64,000 bases of DNA from Pseudoduganella ginsengisoli (GCF_009720865.1 NZ_WNLA01000009.1:124001-188000), one strand, 5' to 3'; numbered from the stretch's first letter, positions 27,832 to 36,614 are shown. Made by a program: numbers and translations. Notes: a model not told the origin generated them from the letters alone.

Positions 27832-28240
27832 GGATACGTGGAAGGGGGGGCGTCGGCAGGCGACAGACAGTGGGGGCAGTTACCAATGCAGGCTCCTACT
27901 GTTTATGGCTTGGTTCCGCCTCATCCGGCGACTTGTAGGCGTTGAGAGTCCTCATTATTTCGCGGTCTTGCCGATACTTCCTCTTTAGTTTTAGTAAATA
28001 GTTATCGATCCCGCGACATTGCCCGAATTTCTCGCAGTCGCTGCGCCATTGGATTAAATAGCGCTCGCCCTGAGCGCGGAGCTGGACCGAACCTACATCA
28101 GTCAGATAGAGCGCGGTGTAGAAAATCCGTCCTTGCTTGTTTTGTGCAAGTTGGCCGCCTTTTTAGAGCCTGATGTACCCGATTTGGTGGGCGAAGACCG
28201 GTAAAGCAAGCCGATTGGCGCTCCGCCTCTGCCACATCGT
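27832..28240. other. Gap holding no intact gene
   Basis: After the old-yellow-enzyme stop the composition shifts to lower GC. Nothing recognisable is seen in 27832-28029. From 28030 remnants of an XRE gene appear (see the separate entry). Multiple stops interrupt all forward frames. Confidence 0.5.
28030..28204 (+). pseudogene. Fragment of XRE-family helix-turn-helix gene
   Basis: From 28061 one frame reads ALALSAELDRTYISQIERG then VENPSLLVLCKLAAFLEPD and stops at 28202-28204. This is the second half of an XRE HTH domain. The first helix is missing from that frame; a stop lies at 28055, and a neighbouring frame shows weak N-terminal-like residues (RSRCAIGLNS). So it is frameshifted and probably lost its start. 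Without a start codon it is unlikely to be expressed. Confidence 0.7.
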
Positions 28241-28269
28241 TTGAAAATACCTCCTGCATGGTGCATAAT
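28241..28269 (+). promoter_or_regulatory. Sigma-70-type promoter candidate
   Basis: TTGAAA (28241-28246), a 17-base spacer and CATAAT (28264-28269). The expected transcript start would fall at about 28276, the first base of the following ORF's ATG. Confidence 0.55.
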
Positions 28270-28275
28270 TGCTTC

Positions 28276-28494
28276 ATGAGAGCCGCAGCCGACACTTTCA
28301 TCATTGGGGATTTCCCCCAGCTCCGACTGATCGCATGGAATCGTAACCCCCATGATGCGATCACCGGTGAGGAGGCGTTCGAGCTCTACGAGCGGAATTG
28401 GCGTTTTGTTGATGAAACCGCCATGCCTCCCCGCGAGCGCGCTATGGTAGATCGCCTGACACGTGAATACGGCCATGGCATCTTGCATGTTTGA
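28276..28494 (+). CDS. Small companion protein of a nucleotidyltransferase (putative antitoxin-side gene)
   Basis: The 72-residue protein (starting MRAAADTFIIGDFPQLRLIAW) contains ITGEEAFELYERNWRFVDE and ends VDRLTREYGHGILHV. I recall this type of short protein preceding AbiEii-like nucleotidyltransferase genes; its function is not known to me. There is no ribosome-binding site. The promoter at 28241-28269 would start the message at about this ATG, suggesting leaderless translation; ATG at 28258 is an alternative. Its stop overlaps the start of the broken gene that follows. Confidence 0.6.
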   Translation: MRAAADTFIIGDFPQLRLIAWNRNPHDAITGEEAFELYERNWRFVDETAMPPRERAMVDRLTREYGHGILHV

Positions 28495-29144
28495 CCGTCC
28501 TCATCACCAACGCATCGCCAATTTCTCGCCGCCCTCAACGCAGATTTTCTCGCCCAGTCCGATTGCTACTTCGTTGGCGGGACGGCCATCGTACTGTCCT
28601 TAAATGAATATCGGGAGTCGGTGGACGTTGACTTCCTATGCAGTTCGATGGATGGCTACCGGGCCTTGCGCAACACGATTACGAATGCGTCACTTGGCGA
28701 TATCCTCACCCAGCCCGTGGAGCTGGCCCGCGAAGTGCGCGCAGATCGCTACGGCATTCGGACCTTTGTTCGGGTGGACGGTACACCCATTAAGTTCGAG
28801 ATCGTGAGCGAGGGGCGAATCGACATATGTACGCTGAAAAGCTGCTTGCCAATGCCGACCGATGTGGCGATGTTTCCGTTGCAAGCCGCGATGCCATTGA
28901 CTTGGCAATGCTAATCGAGCACTGGGGTGCTGTGCCGGAAGAGGCGTGGACAAAAACTCGCCGGGCGTACGGTCAGAGCATCGACACTGCGTACATGAGG
29001 GCCATCGATCTGGTTAGCGATCAGGCTTACTTGGCATCGTGCTTGAAGAAAATGCACATGGAACCTGCGCTGGTTGATCGTATCCCGGAATTATTGCGTA
29101 GCTCGTTGCCCACTCCAGACGCAGTGCCATCTCCCGCGCCGTAA
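28487..29144 (+). pseudogene. Frameshifted nucleotidyltransferase (AbiEii/AbiGii toxin-like)
   Basis: Three frames must be joined. ATG at 28487 gives MFDRPHHQRIA; a one-base deletion near 28521 moves to the frame FLAALNADFLAQSDCYFVGGTAIVL...SVDVDFLC; near 28820 a second shift, with about 25-30 residues apparently deleted, leads to MYAEKLLANADR and AIDLAMLIEHWG. The GGTAIVL and DVDFL motifs are those of AbiEii-type nucleotidyltransferases, which act as toxins in abortive infection or toxin-antitoxin pairs. With two lesions it cannot make a normal protein, so the pair is decayed. Confidence 0.75.
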
Positions 29145-29235
29145 CAGCAAGGGAGGTCGGCAAATGTCGTGCGCTCATCAACCTATTGCAGCATCACTTG
29201 ATCGATAGCATGAGTGCCATTGGCACCTTCATCAG

Positions 29236-29409
29236 ATGGAGGGCAACTATCACGATCTGGCCCCTTTTCGTTACGCGTTGAATTCTTTCATCCGCGCCAT
29301 TGCAGACGTGCCGGAGCTGCTCATAAAAAACTTGGAGCGCCATGAATCTGCACGACGGGCAATCAAGCCTCGGCTGAAGGAAGTAAGTGGTGCTGGACCT
29401 GAGATATGA
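29236..29409 (+). CDS. Short ORF, likely gene fragment (57 aa)
   Basis: ATG at 29236 opens a 57-residue frame (MEGNYHDLAPFRYALNSF then IRAIADVPELLIKNLERHES). The amphipathic helix pattern resembles the start of a helical HEPN-like protein, but no full domain fits. It overlaps the following fragment. Lying among other broken genes it is probably debris, and expression is doubtful. Confidence 0.35.
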   Translation: MEGNYHDLAPFRYALNSFIRAIADVPELLIKNLERHESARRAIKPRLKEVSGAGPEI

Positions 29410-29704
29410 AGCGCGCAACGTGCCACTGCGGCTGACCAACAAACAAGCTGTAGACGCATGGTTTGAGGTCAAGACCAGGTGGGAGAGCAGCAATCATAGG
29501 GCGGCAAACATACGCATCAACACCGAACTGGTGAAAAAACCGAGGGACTTGCTCGAGTATGTGCTTGTACATGAAATGGCCCATCTGCTCGAGCCGACGC
29601 ACAGTGAGCGCTTCGTGGCAATCCTGGATAAGTTCTACCCAACCTGGCGCGAAGCACGGGCTGAATTAAATGAACTGCCGCTTTCGGCAGAGGACTGGAC
29701 TTGA
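29387..29704 (+). pseudogene. C-terminal fragment of a YgjP/M48-like zinc metallopeptidase (DUF45)
   Basis: The 105 residues match only the C-terminal half of the roughly 230-residue family: VKTRWESSN (usually KTKWGSCN), ANIRINTELVKKP, EYVLVHEMAHLLEPTHSERF with HExxH zinc site, and FYPTWREARAELNELPL. The N-terminal half is absent and the first part of the frame is unrelated. Such genes often sit beside type I restriction loci. The GTG start has no ribosome-binding site. I regard it as a truncated remnant. Confidence 0.75.
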
Positions 29705-29752
29705 GGGTATAACGAGGCTGGGTGTGAAGTGCCGCTAAGGATTGGCGGTTTG

Positions 29753-29782
29753 TTGGCCCGGGTGGAATCGCCCCGGGCCCAA
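29753..29782 (-). terminator. GC-rich stem-loop after leuA
   Basis: GGCCCGGG and CCCGGGCC form an 8-bp perfect stem with a 9-base loop, 20 bases past the leuA stop on the minus strand. The following bases (CAACAAACC) have no T-run, so efficiency is uncertain. Confidence 0.45.
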
Positions 29783-29800
29783 GGATGTTGAGTTAATGCA

Positions 29801-31498
29801 TCAAGCCGTGACAGCAACTGCGTCGTTGGTTGCCGCTTCCTTCGACTTCAACTGGCGGTTCACAGCACTCAATACCGCCTTGAACGACGCCGTCACGATA
29901 TTGCTGTCAATGCCCGCGCCAAACAAGGTCGGGCCATTCTCCAGGCGCAGTTCCACATAGCACGCGGCTTTTGCATTGGCGCCGGAACCGATCGAGTGCT
30001 CGTGGTAGTCCATCAATTTGATGTCCAGGCCCAAGGCATCGACAAACGCATCGATCGGACCATTGCCGCCGCCTTGCAAGGCCGTCGCCACGCCACGGTG
30101 CGTCAGGGCGATATCGATTTGTACGGTTTCATCGCTGCTGGTGTCTTCCACCAGCTTGTGCGCGTTGTACGCGTACGGCGACGTTTGCGCCAGATATTCG
30201 CGCTGGAAGATTTCGTGGATGCCTTCGGACGTGATTTCCAGGCCGGTCTGGTCGGCCACCGCTTGCACGGCGCGCGAGAATTCAATTTGCAGGCGGCGCG
30301 GCAATACGAGACCGTAATCCTGTTCCAGCAAGTACGCCATGCCGCCTTTGCCGGACTGGCTGTTCACGCGGATCACCGCGTCATAGCTGCGGCCCAGGTC
30401 TTGCGGGTCGATCGGCAAGTACGGGATTTCCCAGTGCGCATCCGGTTTTTGCTGGGCGAAGCCTTTCTTGATGGCGTCCTGGTGCGAGCCGGAGAATGCC
30501 GTGAACACGAGGTCGCCCACGTAAGGATGGCGCGGGTGCACGGGCAACTGGTTGCATTCTTCCACCAGCTTGCGCACGGAATCGATGTCCGAAAAATCCA
30601 GGCCCGGGTGCACGCCCTGCGTGTACAAGTTCAATGCCAAGGTCACCAAGTCAACGTTGCCGGTGCGTTCGCCATTGCCGAACAGGCAGCCTTCCACGCG
30701 GTCCGCGCCGGCCATCACGGCCAGTTCGGCGGACGCCACGGCGGTACCACGGTCATTGTGCGGGTGCACGGAAATGATCAGCGAGTCGCGGCGCTCCAGA
30801 TGGCGGCTCATCCACTCGATCTGGTCGGCATACACGTTAGGCGTGCTGCACTCCACGGTCGATGGCAAATTGAAGATCATTTTGTTTTCCGGCGTCGGCT
30901 GCCATACGGCGGACACGGCGTCGCAAATCTGCTTGGAAAAGTCCAGTTCCGTGGTGGAGAACGATTCCGGCGAATATTCAAAGCCCCACTGCGTCTGCGG
31001 ATGCTGCGCCACCAATTCTTTGACCAGCCTGGTGCCGGTGGTGGCGATATTGACGATTTCTTCGCGGGACATGTTGAACACGACCTTGCGGAAGACCGGC
31101 GCCACCGAGTTATACAGGTGGACGATGGCTTTTTTGGCGCCCGCTGCCGCTTCCACGGTACGGCGGATCAATTCTTCGCGGGACTGCGTCAAGACGATAA
31201 TGGTGACGTCGTCCGGAATCCGGTTTTCCTCAATCAGCTTGCGCACGAAATCGAAGTCGGTCTGCGAAGCGGAAGGGAAGCCCACTTCGATTTCCTTCAG
31301 GCCGATTTTCACCAGCATGTCGAAGAAGCGCAATTTCTTTTCAGGGCTCATCGGCTCGATCAGCGCCTGGTTGCCGTCACGCAGGTCGGTGCTCATCCAG
31401 ATCGGCGGTTTGCTGATGACGGCGTTGGGCCACGTGCGGTCAGCCAATTGCACTGGCGGGAAGGCGCGGTATTTCGCTGCTGGGTTTTGCAACATCAT
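29801..31498 (-). CDS. leuA: 2-isopropylmalate synthase
   Basis: CAGGAG precedes two adjacent ATGs; I use the first (31496-31498), giving 565 residues. The DRE-TIM barrel shows [15 protein letters not shown] (catalytic Arg and metal Asp), [16 protein letters not shown], and [18 protein letters not shown] (metal His pair). The C-terminal LeuA allosteric domain ends near the stop ([17 protein letters not shown]). This is the long LeuA form. It condenses acetyl-CoA with 2-oxoisovalerate, the first step of leucine synthesis, and is normally inhibited by leucine. A leucine-rich leader ORF and promoter lie upstream. leuBCD are not adjacent. Confidence 0.95.
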   Translation of the reverse strand: MMLQNPAAKYRAFPPVQLADRTWPNAVISKPPIWMSTDLRDGNQALIEPMSPEKKLRFFDMLVKIGLKEIEVGFPSASQTDFDFVRKLIEENRIPDDVTIIVLTQSREELIRRTVEAAAGAKKAIVHLYNSVAPVFRKVVFNMSREEIVNIATTGTRLVKELVAQHPQTQWGFEYSPESFSTTELDFSKQICDAVSAVWQPTPENKMIFNLPSTVECSTPNVYADQIEWMSRHLERRDSLIISVHPHNDRGTAVASAELAVMAGADRVEGCLFGNGERTGNVDLVTLALNLYTQGVHPGLDFSDIDSVRKLVEECNQLPVHPRHPYVGDLVFTAFSGSHQDAIKKGFAQQKPDAHWEIPYLPIDPQDLGRSYDAVIRVNSQSGKGGMAYLLEQDYGLVLPRRLQIEFSRAVQAVADQTGLEITSEGIHEIFQREYLAQTSPYAYNAHKLVEDTSSDETVQIDIALTHRGVATALQGGGNGPIDAFVDALGLDIKLMDYHEHSIGSGANAKAACYVELRLENGPTLFGAGIDSNIVTASFKAVLSAVNRQLKSKEAATNDAVAVTA

Positions 31499-31591
31499 GG
31501 GGTACTCCTGGGTCTCTAGAATGTGGGAAGCCGGATAGGCATAACGATGTGGCGCAGTGGGCTGGCGGCCTGCCACGGGGTTCGTGGGCCG

Positions 31592-31672
31592 TCAACCGAT
31601 CGGTAGCATTAGCAGCAGCACGGCGCGTGGCGCAATCGTGCTGCGTGGCGTGGTAAGAGCCTTGGTGAACAT
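31592..31672 (-). CDS. Candidate leucine leader peptide upstream of leuA (26 aa)
   Basis: The minus-strand ORF starts at 31670-31672 and its stop is 93 bp before the leuA ATG. It begins MFTKALTTPRST and ends RAVLLLMLPIG, with codons CTG CTG CTA ATG CTA in a row, two of them the rarer CTA. AGGAAAG lies ten bases before the ATG. Downstream, CACG/CGTG and an alternative GTGGC/GCCAC pairing could form competing hairpins. No U-run is visible, so a classical attenuator is not proven. The expected role is to make leuA expression respond to charged tRNA-Leu. Confidence 0.6.
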   Translation of the reverse strand: MFTKALTTPRSTIAPRAVLLLMLPIG

Positions 31673-31856
31673 CGTTGCAAGCTTTCCTGGTAGGGACTTC
31701 GCGCGGTTTTTGACCGGCGCAGGGTACTTCTTGGGTCGCGAAACTGACTGCGAGTGGGTAACTGCGTCAGGCGCGTGCTAGTAGACGCGGCAACAGCGAT
31801 AGGGCGCTGGATGCCGGTAGCAGGAAAGTGGATAGGTGCAGATGCGTAAACATGGG

Positions 31857-31890
31857 CTTAAATGTACGGGAACCCATTTAAGGTTGTCAA
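31857..31890 (-). promoter_or_regulatory. leuA promoter with overlapping dyad
   Basis: On the minus strand TTGACA (31885-31890), an 18-base spacer and TACATT (31861-31866) form a sigma-70 promoter. A perfect 8-bp dyad, CTTAAATG (31857-31864) and CATTTAAG (31875-31882), covers the -10 and spacer and looks like an operator. The interval 31673-31856 shows no other feature. Confidence 0.6.
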
Positions 31891-31964
31891 GCAAATTATA
31901 TTAGGCCGAGGTGCCGGGAAATGCGCAAAACTGCCAAATCCCGGCCCGGGTTGATTTTTCAGCT

Positions 31965-32963
31965 TTACTTTACTGCATCCAGCACTTGCATCACGGCGTC
32001 CACAACGGCTTGCGGTTTCGACAAGTGAATCGCATGGAGCGCCCCCTCCGCCACGCGGTTGCTGCCGCGCGTCGACAGCGCGGCCGTCTCATCCTGCATG
32101 GCCTTGTTTTCCGCTTCCACGGCCTTGTTGACGTCACTCTGCGGCTGGCCCGGGATCAGGAACGGGCTGACGCCCCGCGTCAGCGACACCACGGGCAAGT
32201 CGCCGAACGGCTTGCTGCGCGCGGCGCGCATCTGGTCGGCGCTGGTGGTGAACATATTTTCCGCTTCCGACACATTCGCGCGCCAGTAGGACGCCTTGCG
32301 CTTCATGGCTTCTTCGGCAGCGGCCAGTTTCGGGCCGAAGCTTTCTTCTGCGCCGGACACGCATTGCTTTTCAAGGTCGGAACCCGGCACAAAACCTTTT
32401 TCAGCAGCGGCCAGGCACGCGCGGTCCATATCAACGATAGTGGCGTACATTCCGCTCATGCCGCCTTTGGTCAGCTTGTCCACGCGCACCAGTTCATCTT
32501 CATGCTGGGCGTCCAGCAGCACCAGCCCTGCCACGTCGGACTTGGGACGGCGCGCAAACAGTTGCGCCACCATGCCGCCGTAAGAATTGGCGACCAGTAC
32601 ATAGGGACCCGGCACGCGGCCGTTTTTCAGCAGGAAGGCCAAATCTTTGGCGGCGTTGGCAGCCGTAGCCGGGCGGGAAATGGGATCGGAAAAGCCCATG
32701 CCGGCGCGGTCATAAATACAGGCGCGGGTGCGCTTGGCCACGCCGGATTGCACCAGGTGCCAATCCCATCCCGGCCGTCCGCCACCCGCTTCAAAGACGA
32801 CAGTCGGCGAGCCGCTGCCCATGCAAAACAGGTTGAGGCGGCGCCCGCCCACGTCGACCATGACCTGGGCGCGGGCGTAGGCGTCTTGCGTGAAGGTTTC
32901 AGCGGCAGTGATGCCGGTGGAGAGGGAGAGCAGGGCAGCGGCAGCAATAGGCAGCAATTTCAT
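31965..32963 (-). CDS. Secreted alpha/beta hydrolase
   Basis: The 332-residue protein has a signal peptide (1 to about 21, ITAAET). The hydrolase fold shows VVFEAGGGRPGWDWH (oxyanion region), CIYDRAGMGFSD, the nucleophile elbow VLVANSYGGMV with Ser, VLLDAQHEDE and a C-terminal His in HAIHLSKPQ. The first Gly of GxSxG is Ala here, which some family members tolerate. The insert around residues 170-240 is a helical lid. Substrate unknown; esterase or lipase-like activity in the periplasm is likely. Confidence 0.82.
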   Translation of the reverse strand: MKLLPIAAAALLSLSTGITAAETFTQDAYARAQVMVDVGGRRLNLFCMGSGSPTVVFEAGGGRPGWDWHLVQSGVAKRTRACIYDRAGMGFSDPISRPATAANAAKDLAFLLKNGRVPGPYVLVANSYGGMVAQLFARRPKSDVAGLVLLDAQHEDELVRVDKLTKGGMSGMYATIVDMDRACLAAAEKGFVPGSDLEKQCVSGAEESFGPKLAAAEEAMKRKASYWRANVSEAENMFTTSADQMRAARSKPFGDLPVVSLTRGVSPFLIPGQPQSDVNKAVEAENKAMQDETAALSTRGSNRVAEGALHAIHLSKPQAVVDAVMQVLDAVK

Positions 32964-33011
32964 CGGGGGGCAATAGTCGTATGGTTGAGAGGGGACGCCG
33001 AATGCGTAGGA

Positions 33012-34061
33012 TTACAGGGAGACAGTCACCCTGGCCGGGCCTTGCGCCATGCGGCCGACGACTGCCGCGCCATCGAATCCTTCGCGCCGGAACAGCGCCA
33101 GCACGTCGTCCACGCTGCCCGGATCGCACGCCACCAGCAAGCCGCCCGACGTTTGCGGATCCGTCAGCAGCGCATGGTGTTCGGACGGCAAATCCGCCGG
33201 CAGCACGACATCCTTGCCATACGCATCCCAGTTGCGGCCGGACGCCCCCGTGAAATAGCCTTCGCGCGCCAATTGCTCGACGCCGTGCAGCAGCGGGATC
33301 TTCGGCATCTCCAGCTGCGCCGACAAGCCCGCACCGCGCGCCAGTTCCAGCAAGTGGCCCAGCAAGCCAAAGCCCGTCACGTCCGTCAGCGCGTGCACGC
33401 CCGGCAGTTCTGCCAGCGCCTTGCCTGGCTTGTTCAGCTTCGTGGTGGACGCGATCATGGCCGCATAGCCATCCGCATCCAGCTTGCCCTTTTTTAGCGC
33501 GGCCGACAGCACGCCGACGCCCAGCGGCTTGCCCAATACCAGCACGTCGCCGGCGCGCGCTGCGGAATTGCGCTTGACCTTATCCGGATGCACGAGGCCC
33601 ATCACCACCAGTCCATAGATCGGTTCCACGGAGTCGATCGTGTGGCCGCCGGCAATCGGGATACCCGCTTCCGCGCAAATGGATTCGCCGCCCTTGAGAA
33701 TCTGGCCAATGGTTTCAATCGGCAGCTTATTGATGGGCATGCCGACCAGCGCCAGCGCCATAATCGGCGTGCCGCCCATCGCATAGACGTCGGAAATCGC
33801 GTTGGTGGCGGCAATGCGGCCAAAGTCGAACGGATCATCAACGATGGGCATGAAGAAGTCCGTGGTGGCGATCAGCGCCTGCTCATCATTGAGCTTGTAG
33901 ACGGCCGCATCGTCGGCGGTTTCAATACCAACCATCAGTTCCTTCGGCACGGGGAAACCGGTGGTGTTTTTCAGGATTTCCGACAGCACGCCGGGCGCGA
34001 TTTTGCAGCCGCAGCCGCCGCCGTGGGAAAAGGACGTCAGTTTCACAGGTTCATTGCTCAT
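33012..34061 (-). CDS. selD: Selenide, water dikinase (selenophosphate synthetase)
   Basis: Starting at ATG 34059-34061 gives 349 residues, as in E. coli SelD (347). The N-terminal SHGGGCGCKIAPGVL keeps Cys17 and Lys20, the residues needed for catalysis; the Cys codon is ordinary, not UGA. ATTDFFMPIVDDPFDFG, ISDVYAMGGTPIMALALV and LTDVTGFGLLGHL follow family order. It makes selenophosphate from selenide and ATP. No selA, selB or mnmH is in the window; the only selenium-linked neighbour is the divergent SenA-like gene 52 bp away, suggesting a SenC-type role in selenoneine synthesis. Confidence 0.93.
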   Translation of the reverse strand: MSNEPVKLTSFSHGGGCGCKIAPGVLSEILKNTTGFPVPKELMVGIETADDAAVYKLNDEQALIATTDFFMPIVDDPFDFGRIAATNAISDVYAMGGTPIMALALVGMPINKLPIETIGQILKGGESICAEAGIPIAGGHTIDSVEPIYGLVVMGLVHPDKVKRNSAARAGDVLVLGKPLGVGVLSAALKKGKLDADGYAAMIASTTKLNKPGKALAELPGVHALTDVTGFGLLGHLLELARGAGLSAQLEMPKIPLLHGVEQLAREGYFTGASGRNWDAYGKDVVLPADLPSEHHALLTDPQTSGGLLVACDPGSVDDVLALFRREGFDGAAVVGRMAQGPARVTVSL

Positions 34062-34113
34062 GGTCGCGAAAGTTCCGGTTAAAATCATTTGAGATACATC
34101 GGTGCGGGGGGCT

Positions 34114-35325
34114 ATGCAGATTCCATCATTCGTATCATTCCGCTCCGCCAATGCGGGGCAACTGGCGGATGCCCTGCAGCATGCGCGCGATTATACGCTG
34201 GCGCTGTTCGACTGTTTCGTGCAGGCCGGCTACGACGCCACGGCCCGCGTGCCGCAGCTACGGTGCGTGAACCCGCCATTGTGGGAATTGGGCCACATCG
34301 CATGGTTTGCCGAATGGTTCGTGCTGCGCAAGGCCAGTTCCAGCCACCCGGCTGATGCCCGCAAAGGCCCGCTGCTGCGCAAGGGCGACGACTGGTTCGA
34401 CGCCAATACCGTGCCCCATCCGATGCGCTGGAACCTGGACCTGCCCAGCACGGGCGCCGTGAAAATGTATTGCCATGAAGTGCTGGACCGGGTGCTGGAC
34501 CAGTTGCTGAACGCGGCGGCGGACGGCTCGGCGCACGACGCCGCCCTGTATCCGTACCGGCTGGCGCTGGCGTATGAAGACATGCGGGGCGAAGCCATGC
34601 TGGCGGCCCTGCAAACCTTGGGCTTGCCCGCGCCGCCGGGCATGCCGAATGACGAATCGGCGTGGATCCAGCCATCGGAAATCCGGTTCCCCGGCGGCAC
34701 CGTGCAGCTGGGCAGCCGCCAGGATGGCAGCTTCGTATTTGACAATGAACTGCATGCGTACCAGTGCTATGTGCCGGGATTTTCCATGGATGCGGCGCTG
34801 GTCACCAATGCGCAATTCGGCGATTTCGTGGCCGACGGCGGGTATGACAACAGCCGCTACTGGAGCCCGGCGGGCCGCGACTGGCTGCTGCGGCAAGAGC
34901 GCACGGCGCCGCGCTACTGGCAGCGCGATGGCGGCTATTGGCGCACGCAGCGCTTTGGCCGCCTGTGCACGCTGAACGGCGCGGAACCCGTGCGCCATGT
35001 GTCGCTGTTTGAAGCGCAAGCGTACTGCATGTGGGCGGAGCGGCGCTTGCCGACGGAAGCGGAGTGGGAATACGCGGCGCTGGCGGGCCACCCGGCGCTG
35101 CGCTGGGGGCGGCTGTGGGAATGGACGGCCACGCCGTTTGAACCCTATCCCGGCTTTGCCCCGGGACCGTACCGCGAATATTCGGCGCCGCATTTCGCCA
35201 CGGACCAGGTATTGCGCGGCGCGTCCTTTGCCACGCCAGCGCGGCTCGCTTCCGCCAAATTCCGGCACTTCCAGTTGCCCGCAAGGGATGATATTTTTGT
35301 CGGCTTTCGCACTTGCCTGTATTAA
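34114..35325 (+). CDS. SenA/EgtB-like protein (selenoneine-synthase-like) with altered iron site
   Basis: The 403 residues align in layout with EgtB and, from memory, with SenA: a DinB-like domain (LFDCFVQAG, NPPLWELGHIAWFAEWF) and an FGE domain ([62 protein letters not shown]). Of the three expected iron-ligand His, His61 is kept, but the HxxxH pair (HEDMH in relatives as I recall them) reads YEDMR: Tyr154 (34573-34575) and Arg158 (34585-34587). So oxygenase activity is doubtful, or metal binding differs. Divergence from selD supports a selenium link. SenB, the selenosugar synthase, is not in the window. The start is supported by a GGGGGG tract. Confidence 0.75.
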   Translation: MQIPSFVSFRSANAGQLADALQHARDYTLALFDCFVQAGYDATARVPQLRCVNPPLWELGHIAWFAEWFVLRKASSSHPADARKGPLLRKGDDWFDANTVPHPMRWNLDLPSTGAVKMYCHEVLDRVLDQLLNAAADGSAHDAALYPYRLALAYEDMRGEAMLAALQTLGLPAPPGMPNDESAWIQPSEIRFPGGTVQLGSRQDGSFVFDNELHAYQCYVPGFSMDAALVTNAQFGDFVADGGYDNSRYWSPAGRDWLLRQERTAPRYWQRDGGYWRTQRFGRLCTLNGAEPVRHVSLFEAQAYCMWAERRLPTEAEWEYAALAGHPALRWGRLWEWTATPFEPYPGFAPGPYREYSAPHFATDQVLRGASFATPARLASAKFRHFQLPARDDIFVGFRTCLY

Positions 35326-35333
35326 CCCATCTG

Positions 35334-36614
35334 ATGAACATGAAAAAACTCGCCGCTGCACTTGCACTTTCCGCCATCTTCGTTGCCGCCGCCCATGCAC
35401 AAGTGACTGTCAAAGCCATCAAAGCGGGGCGGCTCGTCGACGTGGCAGCCGGGACAGTGCTGAAAGACCAGTTGATCGTCATCACCGGCGAGCGCATTAC
35501 GGCAGTCGGTCCCGCCAGTTCCACCAACGTGCCTGCCGGTGCGGAAGTCATTGATTTGTCTGCGCAGACCGTACTGCCAGGCTTGATCGATATGCACGTG
35601 CATTTGACGGATGATCCGATGCAGCAGGGCTATAGTGCGCTGGGCATTTCCGACGTCCGTTCGGCGCTGCATGGCGTGAAGGCGGCGCGGCTGACGCTGG
35701 ACGCGGGATTTACCACCGTGCGCAACGTGGGGGCTTCCGGCTTTGGCGACGTGGCGCTGCGCGACGCCATTAATGACGGCGACATTCCCGGCCCCCGTAT
35801 GCGCACGGCTGGCTATGCCATCGGCATCCAGGGCGGCCACTGCGACAACAACCTGCTGCCCGCCGAATACAAGGTGAAAGGCCCGGGCGTGGCCGATGGC
35901 CCGTGGGAAGCGCGTGCCAAGGTGCGGGAAATGGCCAAGTATGGCGCGGACGTGATCAAGATGTGCGCGTCGGGCGGCGTGCTGTCAAAAGGCGACGAGC
36001 CGGGCGCGCAGCAATACACGCTGGAAGAAATGAAAGCCATCGTCGAAGAAGCGCATAAGCTGGGCCGCAGGGTGGCAGCGCATGCCCATGGCGCCAGCAG
36101 TATCCGCGACGCGATCCTGGCCGGCGTGGATTCCGTCGAACATGCCAGCATGATCGATGACGAAGGCATCAAGCTGGCGCGCGACAAGGGCACCTGGCTG
36201 GTGATGGACATTTATAACGATGACTTCATCCTGCAAGAGGGAGAGAAGGCAGGCATGCTGCCGGAAGCCATTGAAAAGGAGCGGGCGGTGGGCCAGCTGC
36301 AGCGCGATAACTTCAAAAAGGCCGTGAAGGGCGGCGCGAAAATCGCGTTTGGCACGGACGCCGGCGTGTATCCCCATGGCGACAATGCCAGGCAATTCTT
36401 TTACATGACCAAGTACGGCATGACGCCGATGCAGGCGATCCAGGCCGCCACCATCCATGCGGCGGATTTGCTGGGCTGGAAGGACCGGGTTGGCTCGCTG
36501 GCCGCCGGTAAATATGCGGATATCATTGCTGTCGATGGCGACCCGGCTGCCGACGCCGCGCTGCTGACCAAGGTCCGCTTCGTGATGAAGGGCGGGGTGG
36601 TGGTACGCCGATGA
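35334..36614 (+). CDS. Secreted metal-dependent amidohydrolase (Xaa-Pro dipeptidase-like)
   Basis: Nine bases after the SenA-like stop; ATG at 35340 is equally possible. The signal peptide is about 1-22 (ALALSAIFVAAAHAQ). Amidohydrolase motifs: LPGLIDMHVHLTDD (HxH), carboxylated-Lys region ADVIKMCASGGV, AHAHGASSIRDAI, SVEHASMID and FGTDAGVYPHGDN (Asp). This subfamily often cleaves dipeptides with C-terminal Pro or Arg/Lys. The DUF885 gene overlaps its stop by four bases, so two secreted hydrolases are made together; a joint role in peptide or xenobiotic amide breakdown is inference. Confidence 0.88.
   Translation: MNMKKLAAALALSAIFVAAAHAQVTVKAIKAGRLVDVAAGTVLKDQLIVITGERITAVGPASSTNVPAGAEVIDLSAQTVLPGLIDMHVHLTDDPMQQGYSALGISDVRSALHGVKAARLTLDAGFTTVRNVGASGFGDVALRDAINDGDIPGPRMRTAGYAIGIQGGHCDNNLLPAEYKVKGPGVADGPWEARAKVREMAKYGADVIKMCASGGVLSKGDEPGAQQYTLEEMKAIVEEAHKLGRRVAAHAHGASSIRDAILAGVDSVEHASMIDDEGIKLARDKGTWLVMDIYNDDFILQEGEKAGMLPEAIEKERAVGQLQRDNFKKAVKGGAKIAFGTDAGVYPHGDNARQFFYMTKYGMTPMQAIQAATIHAADLLGWKDRVGSLAAGKYADIIAVDGDPAADAALLTKVRFVMKGGVVVRR

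Noticed and set aside
31499..31594. Classical transcription attenuator before leuA
   Set aside because: Hairpins can be drawn after the leader ORF, but none is followed by a U-run, so I do not list a terminator here.
31911..33497. Forward ORF opposite the hydrolase and selD
   Set aside because: It spans two real reverse genes and their gap; no domain and no start site.
33012..34061. Selenocysteine codon in selD
   Set aside because: The catalytic position is an ordinary Cys codon and no in-frame TGA exists.
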